From: Oscillatoriophycideae cyanobacterium NC_groundwater_1537_Pr4_S-0.65um_50_18
GTDB taxonomy: Bacteria > Cyanobacteriota > Cyanobacteriia > Elainellales > Elainellaceae
Assembly (NCBI GenBank): GCA_016208305.1
Contig: JACQYI010000061.1
Span: 62,001 to 126,000, forward strand
DNA length: 64,000 bases
Direction of reading: 5' to 3'
Positions 54,501-64,000 of the stretch are shown here, one piece after another. The notes beneath the pieces are model-generated. The model had not been told where the DNA came from, searched no databases, and saw only the letters and a list, made by a program, of their open reading frames with translations. Position 1 is the stretch's first letter. Each line of letters opens with the position of its first letter. A program made the position numbers and the translations under genes.

Positions 54501-56877
54501 TCTGGTTGATGTTGTCTTTGAGAATTGCGACTTCACCCTCTGCGGCAACGGCGATCGATCGGGTTAGGTCGCCTTTGGTCACAGCCGTAGCCACCTCTGC
54601 GATCGCTCTTACCTGCGTGGTCAGGTTTGCGGCCAGTTCGTTAACGTTGTCGGTGAGGTCGCGCCAGGTGCCTGCGGCTCCGGGTACTTTGGCCTGACCG
54701 CCCAGCTTGCCTTCAATTCCCACTTCGCGGGCAACGGTCGTCACCTGATCGGCAAAGGTGGCTAGCGTGTCAATCATTTCATTAATCGTGTCGGCCAGGG
54801 TTTCAATTTCCCCTTTGGCATCTAGCATCAGCTTGCGCTTAAGGTCACCATTGGCGACAGCCGTCACAACTTTGGCGATGCCCCGCACCTGTGCCGTCAG
54901 GTTGCCTGCCATTGAGTTAACGTTGTCCGTTAGGTCTTTCCAGGTGCCCGCCACCCCTGTGACCTGCGCCTGACCACCCAATTTGCCTTCCGTTCCCACC
55001 TCACGGGCGACTCGCGTTACCTCTGAGGCAAAGGAGCTGAGCTGATCTACCATCGTGTTAATGGTGTTCTTCAGATCAAGAATCTCGCCTTTCACATCCA
55101 CCGTGATTTTTTTGGAGAGGTTGCCATTGGCGATCGCGGTTGCCACTTCGGCAATGTTGCGCACCTGTGCCGTCAGGTTGCCTGCCATTGAGTTAACGTT
55201 GTCTGTCAGGTCTTTCCAGGTGCCGCCTACCCCCCGCACGTAAGCCTGCACCCCCAGCTTGCCTTCGGAGCCGACCTCACGGGCAACCCGCGTTACCTCT
55301 GAGGCAAAGGAGTTGAGCTGATCCACCATGGTGTTAATGGTGTTCTTCAGCTCCAGGATTTCGCCCTTAACGTCCACCGTAATTTTTTTGGAGAGGTCGC
55401 CATTCGCCACTGCTGTCGTCACTTCGGCAATGTTGCGCACCTGGGCTGTTAAGCTGCCCGCCATGAAGTTAACGGAGTCTGTCAAGTCTTTCCAGGTGCC
55501 TGCCACGCCGCGCACATCGGCCTGCACCCCCAGCTTGCCTTCGGAACCCACCTCACGAGCGACCCGTGTCACCTCTGAGGCAAAAGAACTCAACTGATCG
55601 ACCATGATGTTGATCGTGTTCTTTAGCTCTAGAATCTCGCCTTTAACCTGAACCGTAATTTTTTTGGAGAGGTCGCCATTGGCGATCGCGGTTGCCACTT
55701 CGGCAATGTTGCGGACTTGTCCGGTGAGGTTGCCTGCCATCGAGTTAACGTTGTCCGTCAGGTCTTTCCAGGTGCCCGCTACGCCAGGAACTTGTGCTTG
55801 GCCGCCCAGCTTGCCTTCAGAACCCACTTCGCGAGCCACCCGTGTTACTTCTGAGGCAAAGGAGTTGAGCTGATCCACCATGATGTTGATCGTGTTCTTT
55901 AGCTCTAGAATCTCGCCCTTCACATCCACCGTGATTTTTTTGGAGAGGTCGCCATTGGCGATCGCGGTTGCCACTTCGGCAATGTTACGGACTTGCCCGG
56001 TGAGGTTGCCTGCCATCGAGTTGACATTGTCCGTCAGGTCTTTCCAGGTACCCGCCACTCCCGAAACTTCGGCCTGTACCCCCAACTTACCTTCGGAACC
56101 CACTTCACGAGCCACCCGCGTCACTTCTGAGGCAAAGGAGTTGAGCTGATCGACCATGATGTTGATCGTGTTCTTTAGCTCCAGAATTTCGCCTTTCACA
56201 TCTACCGTAATTTTTTTGGAGAGGTCGCCATTCGCCACTGCCGTGGTCACTTCGGCAATGTTGCGCACCTGCGCCGTCAGGTTGCCTGCCATCAAGTTGA
56301 CGGAGTCTGTCAAGTCTTTCCAGGTGCCTGCCACCCCCGGAACTTCGGCCTGTACCCCCAGCTTACCTTCAGTTCCGACCTCACGGGCGACTCGCGTGAC
56401 CTCTGAGGCAAAGGAGTTGAGCTGATCAACCATCGTATTGACAATCGTGGCTGTTTGCAGAAACTCGCCTTTTAAAGGTCTGCCACCAATGCCAGAGGCG
56501 ATCGTTTGGGAGAGGTCGCCATTGGCCACTGCCCGGATCACTCTTGCCGTTTCAGCCGTGGGCTGTACCAAGTCGGTGATCATGGTATTGACAGAGGTGA
56601 CGCAGGCTTTCCAAGAGCCTTTGGCGCTGCCCAGAGAGGCTCGCTCGTCAATCTTTCCTTCTTTGCCGACGATCGTGCCAACATGCTCTAGTTCTGCGGT
56701 TAGCCGCTCGTTCATCTCAATAATGTCATTCAGGGTGCTGGCGATTTTCCCGGCAATGCCTGTTTGGTCGGCTGACATCCGAGCCGAGAAGTTCCCTTTT
56801 TTGACTTCTGTGAGCGTTCTGAGCAGCTGTTTGAGATCGAGACTATCGGCTTCGAGGGTGGCTTGAGCGGTTGACAT
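51535..56877 (-). CDS. Multi-HAMP hybrid histidine kinase with GAF and three receivers
   Basis: 1780 residues, soluble. After an N-terminal HAMP-like part (1-153) come seven 92-residue HAMP-type repeats (154-797, units starting near [15 protein letters not shown]). A GAF domain follows (about 815-985), then a long coiled coil, HisKA ([16 protein letters not shown]), HATPase_c ([31 protein letters not shown]) and three receivers ([40 protein letters not shown]). A GYETQ repeat linker precedes the last. The repeats resemble the fungal NIK1/group III osmosensor kinases and their bacterial relatives. It probably senses an intracellular or osmotic cue and passes phosphate to the receivers downstream. 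Confidence 0.93.
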   Translation of the reverse strand: MSTAQATLEADSLDLKQLLRTLTEVKKGNFSARMSADQTGIAGKIASTLNDIIEMNERLTAELEHVGTIVGKEGKIDERASLGSAKGSWKACVTSVNTMITDLVQPTAETARVIRAVANGDLSQTIASGIGGRPLKGEFLQTATIVNTMVDQLNSFASEVTRVAREVGTEGKLGVQAEVPGVAGTWKDLTDSVNLMAGNLTAQVRNIAEVTTAVANGDLSKKITVDVKGEILELKNTINIMVDQLNSFASEVTRVAREVGSEGKLGVQAEVSGVAGTWKDLTDNVNSMAGNLTGQVRNIAEVATAIANGDLSKKITVDVKGEILELKNTINIMVDQLNSFASEVTRVAREVGSEGKLGGQAQVPGVAGTWKDLTDNVNSMAGNLTGQVRNIAEVATAIANGDLSKKITVQVKGEILELKNTINIMVDQLSSFASEVTRVAREVGSEGKLGVQADVRGVAGTWKDLTDSVNFMAGSLTAQVRNIAEVTTAVANGDLSKKITVDVKGEILELKNTINTMVDQLNSFASEVTRVAREVGSEGKLGVQAYVRGVGGTWKDLTDNVNSMAGNLTAQVRNIAEVATAIANGNLSKKITVDVKGEILDLKNTINTMVDQLSSFASEVTRVAREVGTEGKLGGQAQVTGVAGTWKDLTDNVNSMAGNLTAQVRGIAKVVTAVANGDLKRKLMLDAKGEIETLADTINEMIDTLATFADQVTTVAREVGIEGKLGGQAKVPGAAGTWRDLTDNVNELAANLTTQVRAIAEVATAVTKGDLTRSIAVAAEGEVAILKDNINQMIANLRETTQKNTEQDWLKTNLAKFTRMLQGQRDLETVSRLILSELAPLVSAQHGVFYLMEGNEHSAYLKLLTTYAYRERKHLANRFHVGEGLVGQCALEKERILLTEVPENYITISSGLGESTPRNVVVLPVLFEGQVTAVVELASFNRFNEIHLTFFDQLTESIAIVLNTIAASMRTEELLKQSQSLAEELQTQQKELTETNQRLEQQAQSLRASEELLKNQQEQLQQTNDDLEEKAELLVVQNREVERKNSEIEQARQSLEEKAKQLAMTSKYKSEFLANMSHELRTPLNSLLILARLLGDNSAENLTEKQVEYARTIYSSGNDLLALINDILDLAKIESGTMSVNLDQTLFTELQGHLDRTFRQIAIDRNLDFLIQLDDRLPHSLYTDSKRLQQVLKNLLSNAFKFTEQGQVSLQISVATQGWSASHEALNRASNVIAFTVRDTGIGIAPDKQQVIFEAFQQADGTTSRKYGGTGLGLSISREIAQLLGGEIVLVSQMGQGSTFTLYLPQTYGASENREELAFPRRERQMWGAIESHSTSLLPASASTLPEIVDDRGALQPNDRVLLIIEDDLKFARILLDIARQQGFKGLIAARSDVGLRMVQEFKPQAIMLDIRLPGMDGWTVLDRLKHDPDTRHIPVHIMSVEEEQQRSLQMGAIAFLQKPVSRETLLDALEDIKEVVERSVKNLLVVEDDDLQRQSLVELLHSSDLNVASVERGAAALEILNSTPFDCIVVDLMLPDMAGVELIERIKQNPALADLPIIIYTGKELVPEEENDLRQISDTIILKDARSPERLLAETALFLHRVQANLLDQNPAPQPPITQQPQPQRPITRSQGYETQGYETQGHETQGYETQSNEILAGKKVLIVDDDVRNIFALTSLLEQYQIQVIYAENGRDGLTQLQNNSDIELVLMDLMMPEMDGYETMQAIRQIEQFRSLPMIALTAKAMKGDREKCLEAGASDYITKPVDVEQLLFLLREYMSS
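51921..51987 (-). repeat. 15-bp tandem repeat encoding a GYETQ linker
   Basis: Within the kinase gene, near-identical 15-bp units (CATAGCCTTGCGTTT on the plus strand) encode [20 protein letters not shown] and a degenerate SNEIL end. This linker joins receivers two and three and is likely to vary in copy number. Confidence 0.75.
54487..56418 (-). repeat. Seven 276-bp tandem repeats (HAMP modules)
   Basis: The DNA encoding residues 154-797 of the kinase is a tandem array with a 276-bp period. Units 1-6 are very similar at DNA level (shared blocks such as TTGGAGAGGTCGCCATT on the plus strand); unit 7 is diverged. Residues differ mainly at the VQAEV/GQAQV/VQAYV position. Such identity suggests recent duplication or gene conversion. 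Confidence 0.85.
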
Positions 56878-57347
56878 CGCTTGATCCTTTGTGGAGGAGT
56901 TTCAGGCAGCTCAAAACCTGAGAGCAGATTGGTATCTCTCTACGCAGCCATTTTTCTATCAAAAACGGCGTAAAAAACCCATAGTGAGATTTTGCCTCAG
57001 GTAAAGCTCACCCTATTATCTACAAAATTGCTGATATGTGAGTCTATCCTAAGGTGGATGTCACAAAATTCACTCACGCCTTAGATGTTGAATTCATTCA
57101 AAAGGTCAGTACCCGTAAGAGATATATCGTTGGCTAGATTTTGCTATAATTAGCTAAATTTTGCCGCAAATGCTCCCCTCAGCAGATGTAATTGCGCTGA
57201 GTTCAGAGTCAAAAAACCGAGTCAGACTCCATAGAAAATTCTAGGTTAAGTCTTTCATCAAGAGTCTCTTGTAAAAACAACCTACTCAAAAATAACGGTT
57301 TCAGGATTTTTGTACAGTCAATCAGACAACATCATTCTATCTATTTT
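56878..57347. other. AT-rich intergenic boundary
   Basis: This 470-bp region lies between the signalling block and the polysaccharide cluster. The kinase gene promoter should lie at its left end, and the acyltransferase gene terminates at its right end. No repeat or ORF recognised. Base composition turns AT-rich from about 57100 onward. Confidence 0.4.
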
Positions 57348-58508
57348 TTAGGTTAATGTTTGTTTTCTGTAAATTTTCGCAATTAGAGTTCTTCCAAGAG
57401 CAATGCCTGGTTTTTCCACGTACTTGAAAAGCAGAAAGGCAGCAAAATAAGTTAGAGGAGCTACTAGTGTAAACAGAATAGTCGCTCGTGTAATGGCAGG
57501 TAAGGATAAGTAAAATTCATACTGAGTCAACATTGCTCCTAGGGGAGCTAAGAGCAGCATGTGAAATAAATAAACTGCATAGGAAGTGTCTGATGAGAAC
57601 TTTGCAAGACGACTCCCTAAATTTTGATGAACGAGTGTAATAAGTTTACTTATCCTTAAAGAGTCATTATTTTTATCATAAAAAATAAGTGCGCAAATTA
57701 AAACGACTATAAAAATAATAAAACCAGCCTTTCTGCTATAAGTCGTTAGCACAAGAGCAAGGCTCACCAGATAAGCTGAGGTAAGCGGGTTTCTTAATCT
57801 AAAGAAGAAAGCTTCTGCTAATAAAATGCCTATGACAAAGAAATTTATTTTTAACAGCAAAAATGAAGGCTGCCCATAGTAGCTTAGAATTGCCTCATTA
57901 GCAAAAAAACTAACAACTGCCAAGAAAATAGCAATCCAGAAATAAGAGAATTTTCTAAGCAATAACATGACAAATGGGAATGCAATGTAAAACTGCATTT
58001 CCAGACTTAGGCTCCAATCAGGAATAATTAAAGAATTCTCGTATCTTGGAAATATGCCAGATGTAAATGTTATGTGTGTAAATAGCTCAAGAGGATCTAG
58101 GGGTTGTATGTTGAATGTAGTGGTACTTAGCTTATTTAGTAGATTGGGATCAATGCTTGGTATTTGACGCACTACCTCCTTACAGAAGTCAAAGTAGTCT
58201 TTGAATATAAATGAAGGAATTAATAAGAGATAGTATAAGGGAGCGATCCTAAAGAAGCGACGAAGATAAAACTTATACCAAGTTTGCGACGATTCCCAAG
58301 GCTGAGATTTTTCACGATAGCGGTAGTGAAAAGCCATCAAAAATCCAGAAATAATCATAAAAATATCCACTGCAAGAGCGGCTGATTTTATTGGCCCGTC
58401 CCAGGCGGCAAAACCCACGCAATGCGCTAGCATAACCCATGCAGCAGCAAGGCCACGTAAGCCATCTAGAAATGAAAACCAATCTTTGTTTGTTGAGCTG
58501 TTAGCCAT
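57348..58508 (-). CDS. Acyltransferase 3 (OafA/YrhL-type) membrane protein
   Basis: About 386 residues with roughly ten transmembrane helices. The family motif FLDGLRGLAAAWVMLAHCVGF carries the conserved Arg and catalytic-type His. DIFMIISGFLMAFHYRYR and FYLRRFFRIAPLYYLLLIPSF follow as expected. It O-acylates surface polysaccharide sugars. ATG 58508 (MANSSTNKDW) is chosen over the TTG at 58544. It ends the minus-strand glycosyltransferase run. Low GC compared with the left half of the window. Confidence 0.88.
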   Translation of the reverse strand: MANSSTNKDWFSFLDGLRGLAAAWVMLAHCVGFAAWDGPIKSAALAVDIFMIISGFLMAFHYRYREKSQPWESSQTWYKFYLRRFFRIAPLYYLLLIPSFIFKDYFDFCKEVVRQIPSIDPNLLNKLSTTTFNIQPLDPLELFTHITFTSGIFPRYENSLIIPDWSLSLEMQFYIAFPFVMLLLRKFSYFWIAIFLAVVSFFANEAILSYYGQPSFLLLKINFFVIGILLAEAFFFRLRNPLTSAYLVSLALVLTTYSRKAGFIIFIVVLICALIFYDKNNDSLRISKLITLVHQNLGSRLAKFSSDTSYAVYLFHMLLLAPLGAMLTQYEFYLSLPAITRATILFTLVAPLTYFAAFLLFKYVEKPGIALGRTLIAKIYRKQTLT

Positions 58509-58626
58509 AGTCTTTACATGTCTCCACAAAAAATTATTAGCCAACAGAATTTGGGTCGCATCACAGCACTTGACTATTCAGTAAGTCAAAGCCTCTAAAT
58601 TTTTCTACTTTTGCTTATCTGTTAGC

Positions 58627-59766
58627 TTACTGAGCTTGTTTCTTGGCAATGTTGGAGTAAAGTTTGAAGTACTGACTTGCGATCGTTGCTTGAGAAAATC
58701 GGAGATCTCTATTAGCTTGACTATTGTTAGGTTGATGGATGGCTGTAATAATTGCCTGGCCTAGGTTGTTAGCAGCATCTTTCTGTAAATTAAAGTAGGT
58801 GCAGTTGTCAGCAGAGATTTCTCGCAGAATAGGAATATCAGAGCAAACAGCCTGACATCCAAGATGCAGCGCTTCTGCTAAAGGTAGACAGAAGCCTTCT
58901 GTCGATGAAGCTACTACGTAAAGGAGTGCATGCTGATATAGCCAAGACAATTGTTGGTCGCTAATTGAGGAGAGAAATCGCACTTGCGATTTGAGTTGAA
59001 GATCTTCAACCTGTTGCTGGAGGCTGTCTGTTTCAGGCCCAGGGCTTCCAACTAGGATGAGTTCTACATCTTGATTCAGTTTTCCACTCCTCAAAAGTTC
59101 AGCAAACGTTTGAATGAGTATGTCTAAGTTTTTATTTTTACGATGTTGTGCAACTGATAGTAAGAAGGCAAAATTTTCCCTATTCTTAAAGATTTCAGGA
59201 CATTCAGGTGTGACTTTACTAAAGTCTACTAAGTTGTAAGTGACAGATACTTCCTTGTGAGAGAAGTTTCTTGGAAAAAAGAATTTGAGCAGCTTTAATG
59301 TCTCTTGAGAAACGCAAGTTAGTCCGTCGCTCTGAGTAATGCACTGTCGGAGAAATAAGCGATTGAAGATTGCTTGGACTCGTCCAAAATTTTCTGGACA
59401 TTCGTAGGGATATAGATCGTGAATGGTCGCGACTACAGGACAACTAAAGCGCGATCGAAAAAAAGGTAGAGGGAATGACAAATGTACGATATCAGGACAC
59501 AGTTGGTTAGCTAACTTTGGAAGCCCAAACAGGTACCAGAGATTGCGTGTGCTTGAGCGGTTCTGGATATCTACGTCAATAATTTTGATCTTTGGGGAAG
59601 AGAGCGCGAATGTCGTTTCAAAATAATGACGCTGCCATGCTCCTGTGACTAGCGTGACTTGACTGACTTCAGACAGATTGGCTAGACAGAGGGCAAGGTT
59701 GGCTGCATGTCTACAAACCCCTGTTGGCTTGGTGGGTCGATGTAAAACTGCGATCAGTATATGCAT
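58627..59766 (-). CDS. Glycosyltransferase, GT4-like
   Basis: 379 residues with the GT-B layout: N-terminal acceptor domain (TGVCRHAANLALCLANL, VATIHDLYPYECPENF) and C-terminal donor domain (SVAQHRKNKNLDILIQTF, then the EX7E motif in STEGFCLPLAEALHLGCQ). It transfers a sugar from a nucleotide sugar onto a polysaccharide or lipid-linked repeat. Start at ATG 59766 (MHILIAVLHRP). About 120 bp separate it from the acyltransferase. Confidence 0.88.
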   Translation of the reverse strand: MHILIAVLHRPTKPTGVCRHAANLALCLANLSEVSQVTLVTGAWQRHYFETTFALSSPKIKIIDVDIQNRSSTRNLWYLFGLPKLANQLCPDIVHLSFPLPFFRSRFSCPVVATIHDLYPYECPENFGRVQAIFNRLFLRQCITQSDGLTCVSQETLKLLKFFFPRNFSHKEVSVTYNLVDFSKVTPECPEIFKNRENFAFLLSVAQHRKNKNLDILIQTFAELLRSGKLNQDVELILVGSPGPETDSLQQQVEDLQLKSQVRFLSSISDQQLSWLYQHALLYVVASSTEGFCLPLAEALHLGCQAVCSDIPILREISADNCTYFNLQKDAANNLGQAIITAIHQPNNSQANRDLRFSQATIASQYFKLYSNIAKKQAQ

Positions 59767-59838
59767 AGTTATGGCATAGCGTTAACGACATAGCAAAAAA
59801 TATTGAAAAGTTAGGAGTAGTGAATTCTCCATGAAAAT

Positions 59839-60969
59839 CTATTTATCTACTTCACATAGCACTTTTTCAATATCATTGATAATGCGCTTGGAAATTTCTG
59901 AATGCGGTTGAAGTTTTGTTAGATCTAAAGGCGGCAGCTCATGCCGTAAAGCTCTCCTTAAAGCACTTAAAAAACTATCTGCATCTAAGGGATCAAATGT
60001 GTTTTCACTAGGCAATAGTTCTTTGGCACATCCTGCATAAATTGAAGAGAGAACAGGAATACCTGACCAAAGTGACTCATTGACGACTAGCCCCCAAACA
60101 TCCTCTAAGGTCGGGAACACTAAATAGTCAGCGCTGTGATAGATGCTATTCATCCTATCGGGTGGCTGGGCTGGATAAAAGGTAATATTTTTTAGATTTA
60201 GCTCTGCTGCCAAATTCTGTAAAGACTCTTTTTCTGCACCACCTCCTACTAGCAATAGGGTAAAGTCTTGCCCTTCTTGTTGTAATTTTGCAGCCGCCTC
60301 AAGAAGCTTGTCTACTCCTTTTCTGTAAATTAGTTGCCCAACATATAGAAAAACAGGTTTGGGGTTAAGGTCTATGGCGGGTTTACAGGTTTCGAGATAC
60401 AGGGCCTCGTTGACGCAATTTTGAATTTGCAAAATTTTGTTTCTGTCAATGCCGAGGCTTAAAAGATATTCTGTGGAGGTTTCACCATAGCTAATCCAAC
60501 GGTTCACCCACCGAGAGAGAATCATTCGAACTATTTTTCTTGACAATCCAATCGACTTTTCTGTGTGTAAGGTTCCACCCCACCAAACCCAAACAGGCTT
60601 ACGCAATAATGTGCCGTAAATCAAGGCGGTAAGTGTGCGGAAGCCTAACTCATTGCTAATTACCGCATCTGGATTTTGGCGCAGCAGATCAAAAAAGAAT
60701 CCTGGAGTGATGTGAATAAATTTATAATCGAAAGTGCTGCCTTTCTTTCCTTTGCGGAATTTAAAGACTAGACCCCATGATTGCTTTACACTAACGCCTT
60801 CGAGCTGATCTTTTACATTTTTCCATGAACTTCTATTGTCTTCTAATCCTCCATGAAGGATAGAGAGATTAAATTGATTGCCAATCGCTTGATATACTGG
60901 CAGTCTGTAAGGAGCAATGAGATTGACTAAAAGAGTGACTTTCAATTGAGCACTTTGTTTGGAAATCAT
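59839..60969 (-). CDS. Glycosyltransferase, GT4-like
   Basis: 376 residues. The GT-B fold has an N-terminal part LLVNLIAPYRLPVYQAIGNQ and a C-terminal nucleotide domain FLYVGQLIYRKGVDKLLEAA. The EX7E-like segment is LEDVWGLVVNESLWSGIPVL. Part of the polysaccharide run; 72 bp from the next gene downstream. Sugar specificity unknown. Confidence 0.87.
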   Translation of the reverse strand: MISKQSAQLKVTLLVNLIAPYRLPVYQAIGNQFNLSILHGGLEDNRSSWKNVKDQLEGVSVKQSWGLVFKFRKGKKGSTFDYKFIHITPGFFFDLLRQNPDAVISNELGFRTLTALIYGTLLRKPVWVWWGGTLHTEKSIGLSRKIVRMILSRWVNRWISYGETSTEYLLSLGIDRNKILQIQNCVNEALYLETCKPAIDLNPKPVFLYVGQLIYRKGVDKLLEAAAKLQQEGQDFTLLLVGGGAEKESLQNLAAELNLKNITFYPAQPPDRMNSIYHSADYLVFPTLEDVWGLVVNESLWSGIPVLSSIYAGCAKELLPSENTFDPLDADSFLSALRRALRHELPPLDLTKLQPHSEISKRIINDIEKVLCEVDK

Positions 60970-61083
60970 AGTAAATTCACCTCAGGATGTCTTTGAAATC
61001 CGTATTCAAGATTCGCTTAATTGAAGGTTAGCTTTAAGCTAGGGATAGAACTTATTGGTATGTTTGTGTATAAAAAGGCTTTG

Positions 61084-62355
61084 CTAAAGGTTTAGAAAAA
61101 CAGTTTCTGCAAACCGATTAACCGCATGTTCTGCTGCGAAAAGCTTCATTTTTTCAAGATTATGAAATGCCTTGGGGTTTTCTAGTATTTGAGTTAAGCC
61201 CTGCGCGATCGCCTCTAGATTAGTAGAGTCTATAGCTAGACCTAGCTGATATCGCAGTACAAGTTCGCCCATTAGACCATAATTTGTACTAAGTGCAGGT
61301 TTTTGAGCGGCTGCGGCTAAGAGCAGAATGCCGCTCATGCCTACATGTTTTTGATACAGAGCCAGTACTACATCTGCCAGCTGAAAATAGGTTTGAACCT
61401 CCTGTTCGGTGACAAACTCGAAGTGAGTAATGATTTGAACGGGTTGAGCCTGGGAAACTAATTCTATTTGTGAACAGATTGCAGTCCGCTCTGAGGCACT
61501 GGCCTGTCCTACCACGAGAATGCAAAGCTGCCGACAAACCTCTGAAGGTAAATTTTTCAGAGCTTCTAAAAGCTGATAAATTCCTTTGCGCCCATCTATA
61601 GATCCAAACAGGAGAAAAATGGTTCTATCAGGGGAAATGCTATGTTTTTCTCGTAAGGTTTGAGGCTGTAGTGAATCAAGGGTGGGAATTTCTACGGGAT
61701 CGGCTAGCGGAATCGCCCTGGCATTTGGATAGATCTGTTTGATGGTTTGATCGACCAGGGGATCAAGGCAAAATAGAGTATGTAGCTTGGGGTTATGGAG
61801 AGTTTGATGGACAAAAAGCCGTTCTCGCCATTGCTGCAACCACTCTTTGCGAGAGGATTGATGATGAGCAAAGGTTGAGTAATGAAATGTGGGACGAAAA
61901 TATATGCCTGAAATAGAGCAGGGAGGTTTTAAGCCTAGCGTTAGCGGTATCTCACAGGTGTCAAGATACATGACCATGCAATGTTCGACCTTGAGCAAGG
62001 CGGCGTATTTGCAGAGTAATTGCCATTCTCTTAAGTTGCGAAGTACTCGGTCAAGGGCAGTTTTGCTCGCTTCAATAACCGCTGACTCTTGAGTTGAAAT
62101 AACTACGAATTTAATATTAGATTGTGGATACTGATTGGCCAGCGCCACCACACCTTGATGCTGTTGTTCAAACTTAGGCGACACTACAATATCGAGCGAA
62201 CCTGCCAGTTGATTATTGCCCCAATATTGTGCAAGATGGCGAATATAGTTGGCGTGATGACCTGATGTTTTTAGGTCAAACAGCATGATTTTGCGATCGC
62301 AATTTTCTCTGTTAGCTTGCAACGCTGAAGGAATGGCTTCGCTATTTATATTCAT
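61084..62355 (-). CDS. Glycosyltransferase-like protein
   Basis: About 423 residues from ATG 62355 (MNINSEAIPSALQ); tandem GTGs 33 bp earlier are an alternative start. The first part has IMLFDLKTSGHHANYIRHLA and an acceptor-side domain. The second has RTIFLLFGSIDGRKGIYQLL and a nucleotide-binding end (YQKHVGMSGILLLAAAAQKP) in place of the classic EX7E, so it is a more divergent GT-B member. Between two GT4 genes on the same strand, spacing 114 and 47 to 80 bp. Confidence 0.75.
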   Translation of the reverse strand: MNINSEAIPSALQANRENCDRKIMLFDLKTSGHHANYIRHLAQYWGNNQLAGSLDIVVSPKFEQQHQGVVALANQYPQSNIKFVVISTQESAVIEASKTALDRVLRNLREWQLLCKYAALLKVEHCMVMYLDTCEIPLTLGLKPPCSISGIYFRPTFHYSTFAHHQSSRKEWLQQWRERLFVHQTLHNPKLHTLFCLDPLVDQTIKQIYPNARAIPLADPVEIPTLDSLQPQTLREKHSISPDRTIFLLFGSIDGRKGIYQLLEALKNLPSEVCRQLCILVVGQASASERTAICSQIELVSQAQPVQIITHFEFVTEQEVQTYFQLADVVLALYQKHVGMSGILLLAAAAQKPALSTNYGLMGELVLRYQLGLAIDSTNLEAIAQGLTQILENPKAFHNLEKMKLFAAEHAVNRFAETVFLNL

Positions 62356-62435
62356 AAGCTCTGGAGTAAATAAACGATCGCTCACCACAATGACATATCG
62401 GTTAAAGGTTTTTTATTCAAATTGAATGAAAATAT

Positions 62436-63668
62436 TTAACCTACTAAGGTTTTATAGAGATCTACGAATTGATTGATTTGATGTTCTTGACTGAAGGACT
62501 CTAATGCTTTCTGTCGGGCGCAATGAGCAAGGTGGGCGTATCTTTCGGAGTCCTGCAAAATCCACTCCAGTCCTCTTGCCAAGTCCTCAATATCAAACGG
62601 CTGCGCTAGATATCCATTCTGCTGATGCTCAATCATATCGGGCATTCCGCCAATATCGAAGGCAAGGCTGGGAGTGCCGCAAGCCAATGCCTCCACCACT
62701 GTATTGGGCAGATTATCCTGCATGGAAGGGGCGACAAATACATCAGCGGCGGCATAGGCTAAAGCCAGCGAGATATCGTCACTCATCCGGCCTAAGTAAT
62801 GTGATTTCAGGGCTAGAGGGAGGGCATTTCTAGATGAGGATTCTCCCAAAATAGCTAATTCTAATTGCTCGCCCCATTGGTTTAGATCTAAACGTTGTAG
62901 CGCTGACAGTAGAAACTGGAAACCCTTACGGGGATCGCTGCTGGTGCTGCCTGCGCCAAACAGCACTAATTGCTTATCTTGAGGCAAATTGAGCGCTTCA
63001 CGAGCCAGCGCTTTGCTGATGGGTTTGTAGAGCTGCGTATCTACAACATTGGGGATCACCTCAACGCGGTATTGCTCAAATAGGGGGCTAGCACTGGCAC
63101 ATTTTGCTAACCAACGGCTTGGCGTAATGAGAGTCAAGTTAAGATTGCACCAAGCTTTTGCTTTGCGCTGCCATATTTGCCGGGAGAGATCATGAGCTTT
63201 AAGGCTGCTGAGCTGGGGGCAAGCTCCACAATTTTTGGTGTAGCGATCGCATTCTTGGGTATAGTGACATCCTCCTGTGAAAGCCCACATATCATGGAGT
63301 GTCCAAACCAGAGGTTTGCGGAACTTGGCCAATGATTCGATTTGTAGAAAACCATCACAAGTCCAGTGGAGATGAACAATATCAGGATTAATTTTATTAA
63401 CCTGAGATACCGCTGAATCTGGAAACCATTGGACGGAGAACATGCTGCGATCGCGCTGAGGATAAAAGCGCAACGCTTGCCCATCTAGCTTAGATCCCAG
63501 TTGAGCCATCAAGGGTTTGTGGCTAATGACTGTTTCATCTCGACTCAGTTTTGCTCGTGTCAGCATTTGAGAGTCTACGTTAGCTTTGATCAAGGCTCGA
63601 TGCAGTCTATGGGCTGCCCGTGCCGCGCCGCCGTCTAGATCAGAGGTGGAAATATGTAAAGTCTTCAT
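62436..63668 (-). CDS. Glycosyltransferase, GT4 (WcaC/WsaE-like)
   Basis: 410 residues: HISTSDLDGGAARAAHRLHR, DIVHLHWTCDGFLQI, VWTLHDMWAFTGGCHYTQEC, then LVLFGAGSTSSDPRKGFQFL and MQDNLPNTVVEALACGTPSLAFDIGG split over the donor site. These motifs typify colanic-acid-type WcaC and related enzymes. Start at ATG 63668 (MKTLHISTSD). Lies 37 bp downstream of the partial gene at the right edge, so probably the same transcript. Confidence 0.92.
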   Translation of the reverse strand: MKTLHISTSDLDGGAARAAHRLHRALIKANVDSQMLTRAKLSRDETVISHKPLMAQLGSKLDGQALRFYPQRDRSMFSVQWFPDSAVSQVNKINPDIVHLHWTCDGFLQIESLAKFRKPLVWTLHDMWAFTGGCHYTQECDRYTKNCGACPQLSSLKAHDLSRQIWQRKAKAWCNLNLTLITPSRWLAKCASASPLFEQYRVEVIPNVVDTQLYKPISKALAREALNLPQDKQLVLFGAGSTSSDPRKGFQFLLSALQRLDLNQWGEQLELAILGESSSRNALPLALKSHYLGRMSDDISLALAYAAADVFVAPSMQDNLPNTVVEALACGTPSLAFDIGGMPDMIEHQQNGYLAQPFDIEDLARGLEWILQDSERYAHLAHCARQKALESFSQEHQINQFVDLYKTLVG

Positions 63669-63705
63669 TTTATGCCTTGAAGATTACTTGAGAGGAATCT
63701 GGGTT

Positions 63706-64000
63706 CTAATTAAAGGAAATCATTCGTTTAATCTTTCTTTGGAGACGAATGAGCAACGTTGGATTATAAAAGTAATTTTGAGTAATGGTGTCCGCTTGTG
63801 AATTTCTTACAACATATTTAGGATGTTGCAGAGGAAATTGAATAGGCTGTGTTGGCATCGCAGCATATGGATTATTAGCTGCTATTGTTTGAGTATTTGT
63901 TGCATCCAAGCTAAAGCCTACATTAGAGACTAAATTTACACTTGAAATAATGCTGAGTCCTCCTTGCAGCCAACATGCAAGTGTCCATCGGTAAGCCCAA
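63706..64000 (-). CDS. C-terminal part of a glycosyltransferase (window edge)
   Basis: The minus strand is open from the right edge to a TAG at 63706-63708, giving about 97 residues: WAYRWTLACWLQGGLSIISS, NLVSNVGFSLDATNTQTI, PTQPIQFPLQHPKYVVRNSQ, then DTITQNYFYNPTL. This pattern (NLVSNVGF, then PIxFPLxHP, then a C-terminal basic helix) is seen at the end of a family of sugar-transferring enzymes with a GT-A/nucleotide-diphospho-sugar transferase core. The start lies outside the window. Confidence 0.65.
   Translation of the reverse strand, partial: WAYRWTLACWLQGGLSIISSVNLVSNVGFSLDATNTQTIAANNPYAAMPTQPIQFPLQHPKYVVRNSQADTITQNYFYNPTLLIRLQRKIKRMISFN

Noticed and set aside
55055..56149. Regular series of plus-strand ORFs at about 276-bp spacing, looking like a repeated gene family
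   Set aside because: They are antisense shadows of the tandem HAMP modules of the kinase gene.
54487..56418. Direct repeats considered as a CRISPR-like array
   Set aside because: The period is 276 bp with full coding continuity and no spacers; it is a protein-repeat array.
1..64000. tRNA and rRNA genes, complete transposases, CRISPR arrays
   Set aside because: Intergenic regions were read for T-loop/GTTCRA patterns, 16S/23S blocks and transposase motifs; none was recognised. A covariance-model scan would settle tRNAs.

Overview
The window comes from a cyanobacterium. The HIP1 octamer (GCGATCGC) and its core recur throughout, psbU encodes an extrinsic photosystem II subunit, and cruF, cruG and a CrtW-type ketolase point to myxol-glycoside and ketocarotenoid synthesis. 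A multi-HAMP hybrid kinase and several families of short palindromic repeats also fit. A filamentous or Leptolyngbya/Oscillatoria-like species is likely, but genus cannot be decided from sequence alone.

Layout. 1-3191 (minus): a Tat-signal ABC binding protein (cut by the window edge), its PotA-like ATPase and an M20 allantoate/N-carbamoyl amino acid hydrolase, apparently one nitrogen-scavenging unit. 3200-4080: a gene-free stretch holding one MITE-like element inserted into another. 4079-8739: small genes (GGCT-like protein, SSB, permuted papain-like peptidase, Trypco1 protein) and an amidase, separated by long perfect palindromes. 8982-20652: Rieske oxygenase, psbU, nadB, S9 peptidase, gcvP-gcvH, NlpC/P60 peptidase and a beta-lactamase-like hydrolase. 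20694-22856: the cruF-cruG pair. 23256-31352: an adenylate cyclase with receiver and PAS domains, then a plus-strand run CofE-like - GNAT - ruvX - DUF3727 - mltG - yqeG. 31397-36451: oxidoreductase, crtW, a second MITE copy, alpha/beta hydrolase and nei.

36650-38985 is the most distinctive part. It is an AT-richer island with a small gene carrying a double-glycine leader, a strong hairpin, a radical SAM protein resembling PoyD/OspD peptide epimerases, and the C-terminal stub of an export-type ABC transporter on the opposite strand. It looks like a remnant or minimal RiPP (D-amino-acid peptide) locus. The transporter stub abuts a decayed filamentous-haemagglutinin gene that is 5'-truncated and carries one in-frame stop.

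41616-46823: Xaa-Pro aminopeptidase, cysteine desulfurase, a lone ureC and a small hydrophilic protein. 46871-56877: a dihydrouridine synthase and a three-gene signalling block: a 1780-residue kinase with seven near-identical 92-residue HAMP-type repeats, a hybrid kinase and a double-receiver protein. 57348-64000: an AT-rich minus-strand polysaccharide cluster (acyltransferase, four glycosyltransferases and a partial fifth) that continues past the right edge.

No tRNA, rRNA, CRISPR array or complete transposase gene was found.
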